64,000 nt of DNA from CAYYBE01 sp964470345 (GTDB taxonomy: Bacteria > Babelota > Babeliae > Babelales > Babelaceae). Position numbers and translations under genes: made by a program. Of the stretch, positions 8,455-16,817 are shown one piece after another; position 1 is the stretch's first letter, and each line of letters opens with the position of its first letter. The notes beneath the pieces are model-generated. The model was not told the DNA's origin. It worked only from the letters and a program-made list of their open reading frames with translations, and did no database searches. The stretch is taken from the NCBI GenBank assembly GCA_964470345.1, contig CAYYBE010000007.1, positions 17,586 through 81,585 on the forward strand, written 5' to 3'.

Positions 8455-9273
8455 TTATACGCGCGCTCTTATGAGAGCCTTTGGTATAAAATTGTGGGTA
8501 AGAAGATAGTGGGCGATCTGCTTTCTGTAGCGATACAAACCAACTGCAATACATATGCAGCAGAATTGTTTAAAGATTTTTACCCAGCGTTTATGTCGTA
8601 ATTCTTTAACACGTTGTATTGCAGTATCAAGTGCTTGAATATGTGCAGCATTATCGAGTATTGGCTGTTGATTTTCTACTTCAGATTTTTGGTGATCTCG
8701 GTCGTACAACATTTGGTCGATTTTTGCTTGAAGAGCGTTTCGTAAGAGTTGCTGTTCTTCCTCGGTAAATGCTTGGCCAGCTGATTGTGCAAAAATGTCG
8801 CACAGTTGATTACTTATGGCCTGCGTTTCTCCTGCGTGAGTTGCAGCAAGTTGGTCATTGATCTCTTTAGGTAATTGGGGATCCCAGGCCGGGTTAAAGA
8901 TGATTCTATCAACTTTGGAAGAGAGAGCTTCTGTTGGGAGGTTGCGCAGAAATGCCCGCTCGAAAAACTTTTTGGTATCGTTGATTTGGGCTCTGTTGCC
9001 AGAATCGGTTGCCTGAGCTTGGCGCTCTGCAGCGTACGCATGCTCTCTGAGTGCAAGCTTTTGCATGTCCTGCAGCAGTGTTCCTAATTCCCACGCGCTA
9101 TAGCGTTCTAAGAGTTGCTTGCCATTGTCTTGACTCACTTGTCCTGCTAATTCGAGTATATACTTTCGTTTCTCTGGGTTATCCGATTCCCGAATATGGG
9201 GCCTTGCATTGAGATTAACGACTGCGCAATGAGCGACAATCATAAGTAATACTCGCAGTACTTGTCTGTTCAT
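8455..9273 (-). CDS. Secreted or membrane protein of unknown function, last of a four-gene set
   Basis: This 272-residue protein has an N-terminal signal peptide (LRVLLMIVAHCAVVNLNA) and a long, mostly helical, charged middle part. A hydrophobic segment lies near the C-terminus (FKQFCCICIAVGLYRY), followed by basic residues. It has the same overall plan as the three genes upstream on this strand: signal peptide, helical body, C-terminal anchor with Tyr/Arg after it. The anchor sequence itself has drifted beyond clear similarity. It lies 58 bases after the gene at 9332-9949 and is probably in the same transcript. No enzyme motif is visible. Confidence 0.7.
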   Translation of the reverse strand: MNRQVLRVLLMIVAHCAVVNLNARPHIRESDNPEKRKYILELAGQVSQDNGKQLLERYSAWELGTLLQDMQKLALREHAYAAERQAQATDSGNRAQINDTKKFFERAFLRNLPTEALSSKVDRIIFNPAWDPQLPKEINDQLAATHAGETQAISNQLCDIFAQSAGQAFTEEEQQLLRNALQAKIDQMLYDRDHQKSEVENQQPILDNAAHIQALDTAIQRVKELRHKRWVKIFKQFCCICIAVGLYRYRKQIAHYLLTHNFIPKALIRARV

Positions 9274-9331
9274 AGTAGTGATTCCAAAGTTTTATGCCCC
9301 TATTCTCGTAGATCGTGCTTGTTTGCGCGCG

Positions 9332-9949
9332 TTACAGATATTTGTACAGGCGATAGCCGCCGTATACTACTGCCGCACCGGCAAGGGCATACATGGTGTA
9401 TTTGATCCAAGGATGTGCGCGGAAAAAGTTTTTTCTTTGAGTCTGTTCTTTCCATTGGAGGTAGGCGTTGTGCCGTATAGAACCGGCTTGCTGCTCGTTC
9501 GTAACTTTTTGTTGAGGGAAATAGCGACTTATTGTTGCAGGGAAATGTGATGGGCAATGTATTCCGTATGAAATGAACGCGCAGGCTTGGATAAGTTCGC
9601 TTTCAAAAAGAGCATGATAGCGAGCAGCGCGGGTTGTTTCATCTTTCCCAATTTCTTCGATTATATAGTAGAGTAATGTATCGAAGAAAGCTTCCTCTGG
9701 AATATAAAGTTCATATCGTATATTGAGATAACCGCTTTTTCCCATATGACGCGCGGCACGTGGATGTGCTACCAGATGATTCTTGATAAAAAGTTCGAGT
9801 CGATCCTTGGTTCTAAGGTTGGGCGCGATTTTTATAGCCAAGTCTTGTGTTTTATTTGAAGGCTTATTTACCTGTGAAGCGTTCATCTGATTGGCTGAAC
9901 AAAGGAGAGCGCCAGCGAGTATGTGGGTAAAAAATGATGTTAGTTTCAT
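9332..9949 (-). CDS. Secreted protein with C-terminal HPW anchor
   Basis: This 205-residue protein has a signal peptide (SFFTHILAGALLCSANQMNA) and a helical, charged body. It ends with the HPW anchor: FFRAHPWIKY followed by ALAGAAVVYGGYRLYKYL. The anchor is a glycine-rich hydrophobic helix with aromatic residues and a basic end. The DNA of the last 100 bases is about four-fifths identical to the end of the gene at 11463-13142, although the bodies of the two proteins do not match. AAGGAC precedes the ATG. The function is unknown. The anchor could sit in the inner membrane with the body in the periplasm. Confidence 0.75.
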   Translation of the reverse strand: MKLTSFFTHILAGALLCSANQMNASQVNKPSNKTQDLAIKIAPNLRTKDRLELFIKNHLVAHPRAARHMGKSGYLNIRYELYIPEEAFFDTLLYYIIEEIGKDETTRAARYHALFESELIQACAFISYGIHCPSHFPATISRYFPQQKVTNEQQAGSIRHNAYLQWKEQTQRKNFFRAHPWIKYTMYALAGAAVVYGGYRLYKYL

Positions 9950-9981
9950 GAGTAAGTCCTTTATGAGTTAAACGGTGGTGC

Positions 9982-11433
9982 TTATGCCCACTTTCCTGCA
10001 GCACGTGCGAGTTTGCTTACGTTAATATGCTTGTACCAGCGGTAGCCGCCGTAGATCGCCGCTGCGCCGATAATAACGCCTGCAGTGTATGTGACCCAGG
10101 GATGTCGATAGACGAAATGACGACATTTCCAGGATATGCTATTTTTTTCTCTCTCATATGCTCTTTCTCTCTCTTGGGAACGCTTATATGCTTCAGGATT
10201 TTTACGCCAATATTCTTCAACAGCTTCGCCTATTCCGCCTTTTGTAGGAGCTTCTGCGGCTGATGTTGCAGAAGACGTCTCGGGTAGGGGGAGGCCAAGA
10301 AAGCTGAGTGCATCGGCTTGTTCTCCTGTTTCGGGAAGAAGGTCCGGGCTTTGTTGTTCAGCCATAGGTGCAGCGGTATCAGGCTGGATTTGTGGCTGAG
10401 ATTGCGTGCGAGCTTCGGAAAGGGCTTCTTGCTCTGCTTTTTCTTCTTTTTCACGACGAGCTTGTTCATGAGCTTTTTTTTCTCGTTCTTGGACAGCTGC
10501 ACGCTCGGCCTTAAGTAATTCTTTTTCCTGCACTTCAGACAATCGGCTGTTGTTTATTATCCATTGAGCGAGCGATAGTTTTTGGTCTTGTTGATTAATA
10601 AAAAGCTCATCGCTGCAGAGAGCGAGGGGCATTCCAAGCTCTACGTAATAGAGTGCAAGTGCCTTGAGCCAATGGTCATAAGAGAACTCTTGTTGAACTG
10701 CGTTTTTTGTTTTAATGAGTGCTTTAAGACACAATTGATATATACGAAGGAGACAATACTCAGAACGAACTTTCGGATAATAATCAGTATATTTGAACTC
10801 GACCAAACTTTTTTTCAAACTATCCACAGTTGGTTCTTCAAGGCGGTCAAGCTCGCTCAAAGCATAGAGTGCCTCATATTGCGTCTCATTGATGTATAAC
10901 GTATTTTGTGGTTCGTTTGACGAACATGATTGTAAATACGACTCAATTTCTTTCTTTTCTTTTTCAGTTACATGAGCGATAAGTGCAACGAGGTCGGGAG
11001 TGTTTACGAATTTGATTGTTTTAGCAGGTTGCGTTGTTACATTGAGCCAGGAATTTCCCAAGGGTAAATAGGGTATTGTTCTTGCTTCAATAGTAAGTAC
11101 CATTAAAGAAGCATCTCTCAGCACGCGCCTTGCGGTTTCGCTTTCTTTGTCTGCAATAGCATGGCTTAACTCTTGAAATCTCTCGTCAGAGAGGGTTCCA
11201 AGATTTTCTTGATGAAATTTCGAGGCTTCCTCGAGCGTTTGCTCTGTGACAGTTGCCTCAGAAAGCTTCTTGATCCAAGCCAAAGCTTGTTGGTCAAGCG
11301 GTACTGGTTGTGATGCTTCTTGCCCGGTTGGGGTTGAAGAAGGGTTACTCATTTGTGAAGCGGCGATCCTGCCGACCGAACAAATTGTGAAAGCGGCGAG
11401 CGCCACGTTAAAGAGTATTGTTTTGAGTTTCAT
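9982..11433 (-). CDS. Large secreted protein with C-terminal HPW anchor
   Basis: This 483-residue protein has a signal peptide (ILFNVALAAFTICSVGRIAA). Helical domains run to about residue 310, then a coiled-coil stretch rich in Glu, Arg, Lys and Ala (about 315-350). A Pro/Glu/Thr-rich linker follows, and finally the HPW anchor: FVYRHPWVTY, then IIGAAAIYGGYRWYKHI and a short basic end (NVSKLARAAGKWA). This end is shared with the gene at 11463-13142 (NVNKLVRTARLWA). AAGGATCG precedes the ATG. It lies 29 bases after that gene and is probably cotranscribed. No catalytic motif was found. Confidence 0.75.
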   Translation of the reverse strand: MKLKTILFNVALAAFTICSVGRIAASQMSNPSSTPTGQEASQPVPLDQQALAWIKKLSEATVTEQTLEEASKFHQENLGTLSDERFQELSHAIADKESETARRVLRDASLMVLTIEARTIPYLPLGNSWLNVTTQPAKTIKFVNTPDLVALIAHVTEKEKKEIESYLQSCSSNEPQNTLYINETQYEALYALSELDRLEEPTVDSLKKSLVEFKYTDYYPKVRSEYCLLRIYQLCLKALIKTKNAVQQEFSYDHWLKALALYYVELGMPLALCSDELFINQQDQKLSLAQWIINNSRLSEVQEKELLKAERAAVQEREKKAHEQARREKEEKAEQEALSEARTQSQPQIQPDTAAPMAEQQSPDLLPETGEQADALSFLGLPLPETSSATSAAEAPTKGGIGEAVEEYWRKNPEAYKRSQERERAYEREKNSISWKCRHFVYRHPWVTYTAGVIIGAAAIYGGYRWYKHINVSKLARAAGKWA

Positions 11434-11462
11434 AAACGATCCTTTTTTACGTGAAAATTAGT

Positions 11463-13142
11463 TTACGCCCACAACCGTGCAGTGCGCACTAGTTTATTTA
11501 CGTTAACATGCTTGTATAAGCGATAGCCGCCGTATACAACCGCCGCGCCGGCAAGAAGGTATGTGCCGTATTTTGCCCAAGGATGTGCGCTGAAAAAGCT
11601 TTTAGCTTTTGCGGGCTTGGAGTGTGCACTAAGCAAGTTCTTAACTTTGTTTTCGATAGTAGATTGGACAAGATATGGTATGTCTGTTGCACCGAGCTGT
11701 TTGATGCGAAGTCCGATCTCTTCGATTATCTCTTTACGATTTTTTTGAATCGCAGCATGAACGTCTTTGAGTTGTTCTGAAGTCAAACCCGGATGTCCTA
11801 GCTGGATCTGTTCTGTGGTGCTCCATTCTTCGAAATCTTCTTCCAATCCCGTTTTCGTTTGAGCGGATTCATCTGTTGCTGCTACTGAAACTGGGGTTAC
11901 AACTACTGGTTGCGTAGCTGCAGGGGTTGGTTGAGCTGGTTTAGCTGTCGAAGCTGGTGCAAGAGTGTTGTCTGTTGCTGCGAGAAGTCTGCGAGACGTC
12001 TGAATGTTTGACTTGAGCACCCCGGCTGCTGACATAGAAAGATGAGCTTCGTGATCGTGCAGGAATTGCTCGGCCTTTTGAACAGAATCTTTCAGCGGTT
12101 CTTGAGCACAGTTTGAACCAAAAAGCCTGTTATTCCACTCGGCGGCTTCTTTGTCGAGTTTTGCTTGATTTGAAATTTCGGGTGCTGGTGCTGGTTGCGA
12201 AGGGGTGCCGCTCGTTTGTAGATCACTTGTTACTGTTGTGGGAGCAGCAGTTGCAGGCGCCGGGGTGTTCACTTGTTCTGCAGGGCGAGCTGAAGTTGCC
12301 GGTTGTTGCGCAGAGCTTTGTGCGAGTTCTGCAGCACTGATCTTTAAAAGATCTTGGAATTCACCAAGCCTTTGAGCATTGTTTGCATTAATTGATTGAA
12401 TGATAGCATAAGCAGGCAAATTATTGGTGTAGGTAAGTCCGGTTGCCTTTGCGGTAGATCGAAGAAAGTTTCTTATTGGGAAATCAAAAGGCTCTGCTTT
12501 TGGATCATTACTACCAACAAAACCTTCGCATATCATAAAATCAACAACTGCTTTGCAGTCAAGTTCATTATTTTTGATAAAATGTTGACCGCATTTAATC
12601 TCAAAACGATTGTGACAAGCCGTGGCAAATTGTTCCAATTCATATTTTAGTGCATCGGTCGTATTTGCAGAATTTGTTCTATCTTGGCTGACTTGTTTTA
12701 TAGCTTTGTAAAGAGCTGTGTAGCTTGTAAGAGATCCGTCTAGAGCATTTAATGCTTTTCGGGTAGACTCCCAATCTTTTTGCGCAAAGATCCGTTTTGG
12801 ACTCATCATTGTAGCACTACCCATTTCTCTGGATTCCATGAAGGCTGTTAGAGATGGCTTGTTTAATTCAATCGCATGCAAAATTTTAATTGCTTCAAGG
12901 TTTTCGCGCGGGCCAAAAGAAGCGCCTTGCTCTCTACACTTTTTTAAAGCCTCTTGGTTTGCGCCGGTAAGTTTGGCGAGAATGGCTATGCTTGTTTGTG
13001 AGTAAAGCGTTACCTGTTGTGTGCCTTCTTCGGTTACCAGGTCAAGCTGTAGTCCTTTTTGCACTTGTGATGCATGGATGCCTGGTACTGCCGTGGTTGC
13101 AAATACCGCAAGTGAGAGATAGAAAAGTGATCGAATGTTCAT
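11463..13142 (-). CDS. Large secreted protein with C-terminal HPW anchor, first gene of the set
   Basis: This protein has 559 residues from the preferred ATG at 13142, which has AAGGGG upstream; an extension to 13163 lacks one. A signal peptide (LFYLSLAVFATTAVPGIHA) is followed by a helical domain to about residue 270. Then comes a low-complexity Ala/Pro/Thr/Gln linker (about 275-320), a second helical domain, another Ala/Pro/Thr linker and a third domain. It ends with the HPW anchor FFSAHPWAKY / LLAGAAVVYGGYRLYKHV. Linkers of this kind suggest an extended surface or periplasmic protein. It is the first gene of a four-gene reverse-strand run with a promoter at 13203-13230. Confidence 0.75.
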   Translation of the reverse strand: MNIRSLFYLSLAVFATTAVPGIHASQVQKGLQLDLVTEEGTQQVTLYSQTSIAILAKLTGANQEALKKCREQGASFGPRENLEAIKILHAIELNKPSLTAFMESREMGSATMMSPKRIFAQKDWESTRKALNALDGSLTSYTALYKAIKQVSQDRTNSANTTDALKYELEQFATACHNRFEIKCGQHFIKNNELDCKAVVDFMICEGFVGSNDPKAEPFDFPIRNFLRSTAKATGLTYTNNLPAYAIIQSINANNAQRLGEFQDLLKISAAELAQSSAQQPATSARPAEQVNTPAPATAAPTTVTSDLQTSGTPSQPAPAPEISNQAKLDKEAAEWNNRLFGSNCAQEPLKDSVQKAEQFLHDHEAHLSMSAAGVLKSNIQTSRRLLAATDNTLAPASTAKPAQPTPAATQPVVVTPVSVAATDESAQTKTGLEEDFEEWSTTEQIQLGHPGLTSEQLKDVHAAIQKNRKEIIEEIGLRIKQLGATDIPYLVQSTIENKVKNLLSAHSKPAKAKSFFSAHPWAKYGTYLLAGAAVVYGGYRLYKHVNVNKLVRTARLWA

Positions 13143-13202
13143 GGAAACCCCTTGTTGTTTCAAGTTGAATTATTCTTCTGTCAAAACAGTAACTTATCCT
13201 TT

Positions 13203-13230
13203 AGGTTACCAGAAATAGAAAGTCTCACAA
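13203..13230 (-). promoter_or_regulatory. Promoter of the HPW-anchor operon
   Basis: Read on the reverse strand, TTGTGA (13230-13225), a 16-base spacer and TGG-TAACCT (-10 at 13208-13203) form a sigma-70-like promoter with an extended -10. The 16-base spacer and the TGG before the -10 are also seen at 60974-61001. It lies about 60 bases before the ATG at 13142. Confidence 0.5.
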
Positions 13231-13238
13231 ATGCCTAT

Positions 13239-13271
13239 AAGGCCTCAGGATCACACAGATTCTGAGGCCTT
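13239..13271 (-). terminator. Hairpin between the adenosyltransferase gene and the HPW operon
   Basis: AAGGCCTCAG (13239-13248) pairs exactly with CTGAGGCCTT (13262-13271) around a 13-base loop. It lies 43 bases past the stop of the adenosyltransferase gene and before the next promoter, which fits a terminator. There is no good T-run after it, so termination may be weak or factor-assisted. Confidence 0.5.
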
Positions 13272-13313
13272 ACGTTAACTTGTAGAACGCGTTGTTTGTA
13301 AAAGAGTTGTGTA

Positions 13314-13910
13314 TTAGGGGCGGCGTAGGTAGGTGGGGTGGGTTTCGGCAGCACCTGCCTGGTGGTTGGTGGAGCGGGCCAGGGCGTATAGTATACTTGA
13401 GAGCCTATTAAGGTAGGCGCGGGAGGAGGGGCTGAGGGTTGTTTCTTTCTGTTCAATTGCCGTTATTACCGCTCGTTCTGCCCTGCGGGCCAGGGTGCGG
13501 GCAATATCTAAGAGGGCCGCAAGTTCAGTCCCCCCGGCGATGCAAAAGGCTGTCACCGGGGGAATTTCTTGTTCAATCTGGGCGATATGCCCTTCGAGCT
13601 CGGTTACGTGGGCTTGAGGAATCGTATATTTGTCGGGCATTACGACTTCGGCTTGGATCGTAAAAAGGGCGTTTTGCATTTCATGGATGAGGGGGACGAG
13701 GGGGAGCTCGACCGCTCCCCTTTGTTTTCCAGAACTAGTATGTTGCAGGGCAAACTCCTGCGCTTTGACTTTGCAAAGGCCCAAAAACGAATTTACTTCG
13801 TCCAGCGCGCCAAGCGCTTCCATAAGCGCGGCGCTTTTGGAAATAGCAGGGCCGTTTTTAACGAGCACTGAACTGCCGACATCCCCGTTGCCTGTGTAAA
13901 GTATGGGCAT
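13314..13910 (-). CDS. Cob(I)alamin adenosyltransferase, PduO type
   Basis: This 198-residue enzyme transfers the adenosyl group of ATP to cob(I)alamin to make adenosylcobalamin. The N-terminal ATP loop reads YTGNGDVGSS, followed by ALGALDEVNSFLGL. The C-terminal helix carries ARTLARRAERAV and YLNRLSSILYALAR, both typical of PduO/MMAB enzymes. It starts at the ATG at 13910 (GAGG upstream) rather than at a TTG at 13925. It lies 30 bases after the gene for the adenosylcobalamin-dependent ribonucleotide reductase and presumably supplies its cofactor. Confidence 0.92.
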   Translation of the reverse strand: MPILYTGNGDVGSSVLVKNGPAISKSAALMEALGALDEVNSFLGLCKVKAQEFALQHTSSGKQRGAVELPLVPLIHEMQNALFTIQAEVVMPDKYTIPQAHVTELEGHIAQIEQEIPPVTAFCIAGGTELAALLDIARTLARRAERAVITAIEQKETTLSPSSRAYLNRLSSILYALARSTNHQAGAAETHPTYLRRP

Positions 13911-13940
13911 TATAACCTCACGCAAGAGATAACTTTGTTG

Positions 13941-15908
13941 TTAGGCGATGTCACATGAGCCAGCAAAGCAGGCAAGTTCGCTTTTTACCTCAGTTTCATC
14001 ACGAACTTCGTAAGAAACAATTTCAGCAAAGTCGATATGCTCTACTTGTTTAAGCAGTTCATAATAACGTTGCTCAGTAATTGCTTCGTACGGTGCAAGC
14101 TGATAGACGTGACTCGAGCGGGGTAAGAATGAAAGACCGCCAACGATCTCCCAATGTTCATAGACCCAGTTAGCAACTCCCAGCCATTCGTCATCACTCA
14201 CATTAATGGTAACCGAGGGGTTATGCTCAGTATAATTTTCTTTTACCATCTTCCAGTATTCAAGTTGGTCGATCGCTGAAAGATCATCACGCACAATAGC
14301 ACCATCGGGTGATTTTACGGGGAATTCAAGCACATAGGTCGTTGCTGTTTCTGCCGACTGTCCCACTTCTGGATGGTAGGGAACCCCTTGGTCTTTGAGC
14401 ATCTTAAAGAGTGAATCAGAAGCAGAAATACGAATACGTTGTATATAATATTGCGCAAAGCGTGGGTGCATGCCCGAAGCAGTATCAAATGCTTTTGATA
14501 CGGTTCCTGATGGTTTGACGCAAGTAATACAGGTTGATGGGTTCATGCCAAAACGCTCAGCATAGATCTTATTAACCCGTACCGCTTCTTCACGTAAGCG
14601 CGCCAATGTTTGTGGATTACGGACTGCGATACAGTCCCATTGTCCGGTAATAGAAACACCTAAGAGCCGCTCTTCGTCACAGTTCTTTTTCCACTCAGGT
14701 GATAAGAAGGTAAAATTGGTCAATGTTGCTTGGAAGGTACCGATGATGGTTGCAACACGAATCTTTTGTAACAAAGTTTCTTCTGTATCTTCCGCCCGCG
14801 CAATAACTTCTGAAAGGTTACAAAATTGTTTTGGACGTAAAAGAATTTCACCACAGGGATTTGTGCCAAAGTCAGCCACATATTTTTTTGATGCTGCAAG
14901 ACGACGGTCTGGTAATGTCTTTACAAGACCACCACGATTAAAAATGCCCCGTTCGCCGGTTCCGCTTTTCATGAGCGAAATCCACTCATCAAGAAATTCA
15001 ATCGTCGATGGCTTATTGTCATAGACTGCTGAATTATTGGCGAGACAGCGTTGTGGTTCGGTTAGATAAAATTGTCCCTGTTTTGCACTGCGTAACTGTA
15101 CGTCATTCAAATCTGACAGAGAAATAAGTGCGCTACGGCGTACGCCACCGGAAACAACGATTTCACCAATTTTGCAGATAATATCATGGACATCGAGTGT
15201 TGTGAGCTTATGCCCTTGGCGATTAAGTATTTTTTCACGAGCAAAATCAAGCAACTGGTGTAGTGGCTCTGGACCAGAGCTTTTGCCACCCATTGTTTTT
15301 AAGCGACTGCCGGCAGGACGCACTTTTGAATAATCAAAGGTTGTGTCAGCGCCAGCAAACCAGGTCTGTAATCCAAAGGTGAGTGCTTCACACCAGCCTT
15401 CACGACTGTCAGCAACAACATGGGCAGGAAGCATATGTCCCTGTTGGTAGGCAATGGTGGGAAGTTGGTCAACGTATTTTCGCTCAACCGAAAATCCAAC
15501 GCCAGCGCCGCACATAGAGATGTACATAATTTCTGCAAAGTCTTCTATTTTTGTAGGAGCGGTGTAGGAGCAGTTGTAGGCGCAGACATTTGTTTTTTTA
15601 ACGGCAGGTCCTGCAAATTGTAACAGACGCATTGAAGGCATTGCTTTTTGATTGAGAATCATATCGCGGATCAAAAGATATTCTTGCTCAACGAGCCGAT
15701 CACCGATCATCTCTTTCATAAAATTCATGTAACGATCAACGGTCTCGATCCATGTTTCGCGCCGTTGTTCTTCATCAATCCATCGGGAATAAGTTCGGTA
15801 ATATACAAGTTCTCCGAGTGAGCTGCGGAAATATTTTTTCCCCTCATGCACCAGCTCGCGTACTTTTTCAGAGACCGCTAATCTCTTTCCGTTTTTTATG
15901 CTGTTCAT
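13941..15908 (-). CDS. nrdJ: Adenosylcobalamin-dependent (class II) ribonucleotide reductase
   Basis: This 655-residue enzyme reduces ribonucleotides to deoxyribonucleotides using a radical made from adenosylcobalamin. Visible signatures: the finger-loop motif GTNPCGEILL near residue 350, with the thiyl-radical Cys and the Glu; SMCGAGVGFSVERK; and CVKPSGTVSKAFDTASGMHPRF. A C-terminal redox pair is at Cys647 and Cys652 (CFAGSC). Length and motifs fit the monomeric RTPR-like branch, somewhat shorter than the Lactobacillus enzyme. It overlaps the upstream membrane protein by ATGA and is followed by the adenosyltransferase, so the three genes form one functional unit. No oxygen-dependent reductase is in this window. 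Confidence 0.93.
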   Translation of the reverse strand: MNSIKNGKRLAVSEKVRELVHEGKKYFRSSLGELVYYRTYSRWIDEEQRRETWIETVDRYMNFMKEMIGDRLVEQEYLLIRDMILNQKAMPSMRLLQFAGPAVKKTNVCAYNCSYTAPTKIEDFAEIMYISMCGAGVGFSVERKYVDQLPTIAYQQGHMLPAHVVADSREGWCEALTFGLQTWFAGADTTFDYSKVRPAGSRLKTMGGKSSGPEPLHQLLDFAREKILNRQGHKLTTLDVHDIICKIGEIVVSGGVRRSALISLSDLNDVQLRSAKQGQFYLTEPQRCLANNSAVYDNKPSTIEFLDEWISLMKSGTGERGIFNRGGLVKTLPDRRLAASKKYVADFGTNPCGEILLRPKQFCNLSEVIARAEDTEETLLQKIRVATIIGTFQATLTNFTFLSPEWKKNCDEERLLGVSITGQWDCIAVRNPQTLARLREEAVRVNKIYAERFGMNPSTCITCVKPSGTVSKAFDTASGMHPRFAQYYIQRIRISASDSLFKMLKDQGVPYHPEVGQSAETATTYVLEFPVKSPDGAIVRDDLSAIDQLEYWKMVKENYTEHNPSVTINVSDDEWLGVANWVYEHWEIVGGLSFLPRSSHVYQLAPYEAITEQRYYELLKQVEHIDFAEIVSYEVRDETEVKSELACFAGSCDIA

Positions 15909-16414
15909 TCTGCCCTCATTTTGTTCGTAAGCGTCGTATCTACGCTTGTATGCATTCTTTGTTCGATCTTTTTATGGAATATTCCCCACCAGATTGCTGT
16001 TGTTGCAAGATGAAGGGCGGTGTGTGGAATTTGTCCAGCACATGCAATTGACCATGGTTGGTTCCAGACCAATGGCCCCATGCACAAACCGGTGATGACG
16101 TCATAGATCATCACAGCAACCAGGGGCTGCCACCAGCTGATCTTTGCTTTGTTATTGAGGGCAACTACCAATGATGCGCAAAGCGTTGCGCCCATAACGC
16201 CTATGGTCCAAATGCCGACGTTGTGTGTGAAGATATCTGTTGCTAAAAATTGGGTGAGCGAAAAGAAAATGCCACCCCATAATCCAAATACCGATCCGAC
16301 GGTTTGTTGAATTGCTAATAACGGAATGCTGTCGGCGCATATGGCTTGACTTGCAAGACGTGCACAAAAACAACTGCCCCAAATAAGTATGCCGACGCGT
16401 ATAGTTTTCTTCAT
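15905..16414 (-). CDS. ECF-type S component-like membrane protein, probable cobalamin uptake
   Basis: This 169-residue, very hydrophobic protein has about five or six membrane helices and sequence features of small substrate-binding (S) components of ECF vitamin transporters (AIQQTVGSVFGLWGGIFFSLTQFLATDIF; YDVITGLCMGPLVW). Its stop overlaps the start of the B12-dependent reductase gene, and the adenosyltransferase gene follows. In established ECF systems the S component binds the vitamin and docks on shared EcfT/A/A' proteins, which are not in this window. The assignment of cobalamin as substrate is inference from the operon; the family call itself is moderate. Confidence 0.65.
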   Translation of the reverse strand: MKKTIRVGILIWGSCFCARLASQAICADSIPLLAIQQTVGSVFGLWGGIFFSLTQFLATDIFTHNVGIWTIGVMGATLCASLVVALNNKAKISWWQPLVAVMIYDVITGLCMGPLVWNQPWSIACAGQIPHTALHLATTAIWWGIFHKKIEQRMHTSVDTTLTNKMRAE

Positions 16415-16517
16415 TTTTTTTCTCCGCCAAACGATAGAGTTGCTGCTGTTTTTTGCAGCAAACCGCCATCAAGTAAATTGTCACTTTGTATTCTTCATTG
16501 CCGAGTACTCTCCTTCA

Positions 16518-16557
16518 CTTTCACCCCCTCGTCTTGCTTCATCGGTGGGGATGAAAG
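16518..16557 (-). promoter_or_regulatory. Leader hairpin upstream of the B12 operon
   Basis: Eleven bases (16518-16528) pair with 16547-16557 with one G-U pair, around an 18-base loop, in the leader of the S-component gene. It lies about 100 bases upstream of the start, between the candidate promoter and the gene. The 403-base stretch 16415-16817 holds no gene; it carries this leader, the promoter below and the upstream region of the thioredoxin gene. No consensus cobalamin riboswitch core was recognised. Confidence 0.4.
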
Positions 16558-16622
16558 TCTCCTTTTGTACCCACCTTGCAATATTTCTAAAAGAAATAAT
16601 TGAAGAGGCGAGGTTCCACACT

Positions 16623-16651
16623 ACTGTACCAGGTCATACCCTAAGAATCAA
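16623..16651 (-). promoter_or_regulatory. Candidate promoter of the B12 operon
   Basis: On the reverse strand TTGATT (16651-16646), a 17-base spacer and TACAGT (16628-16623) resemble a sigma-70 promoter. It lies about 210 bases upstream of the S-component start, leaving a long leader that contains the hairpin at 16518-16557. A second overlapping choice uses TTGACT (16666-16661) with TAGGGT. Confidence 0.35.
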
Positions 16652-16817
16652 CACAATTTGAGTCAAGAGTTTAATTGATTTCTTTTTTATTATATGGTCC
16701 TAAGTTCTTCTATTTGTTTGCCAATTGGAATTAATCGGTGATTCGTTGCAGATACTGCGGTGTTTATAGTAAGGTAAAAAAAGAACGATGTTCAACCCAT
16801 TTTTTTAGGAGTACAAT

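Noticed and set aside
10582..10899. Reading frame of 105 codons on the forward strand
   Set aside because: It is antisense to the secreted-protein gene at 9982-11433 and has no start signal or signal peptide.
16415..16817. Cobalamin riboswitch before the B12 operon
   Set aside because: The conserved B12-box core was not found by eye on the reverse strand; only a simple stem could be supported.
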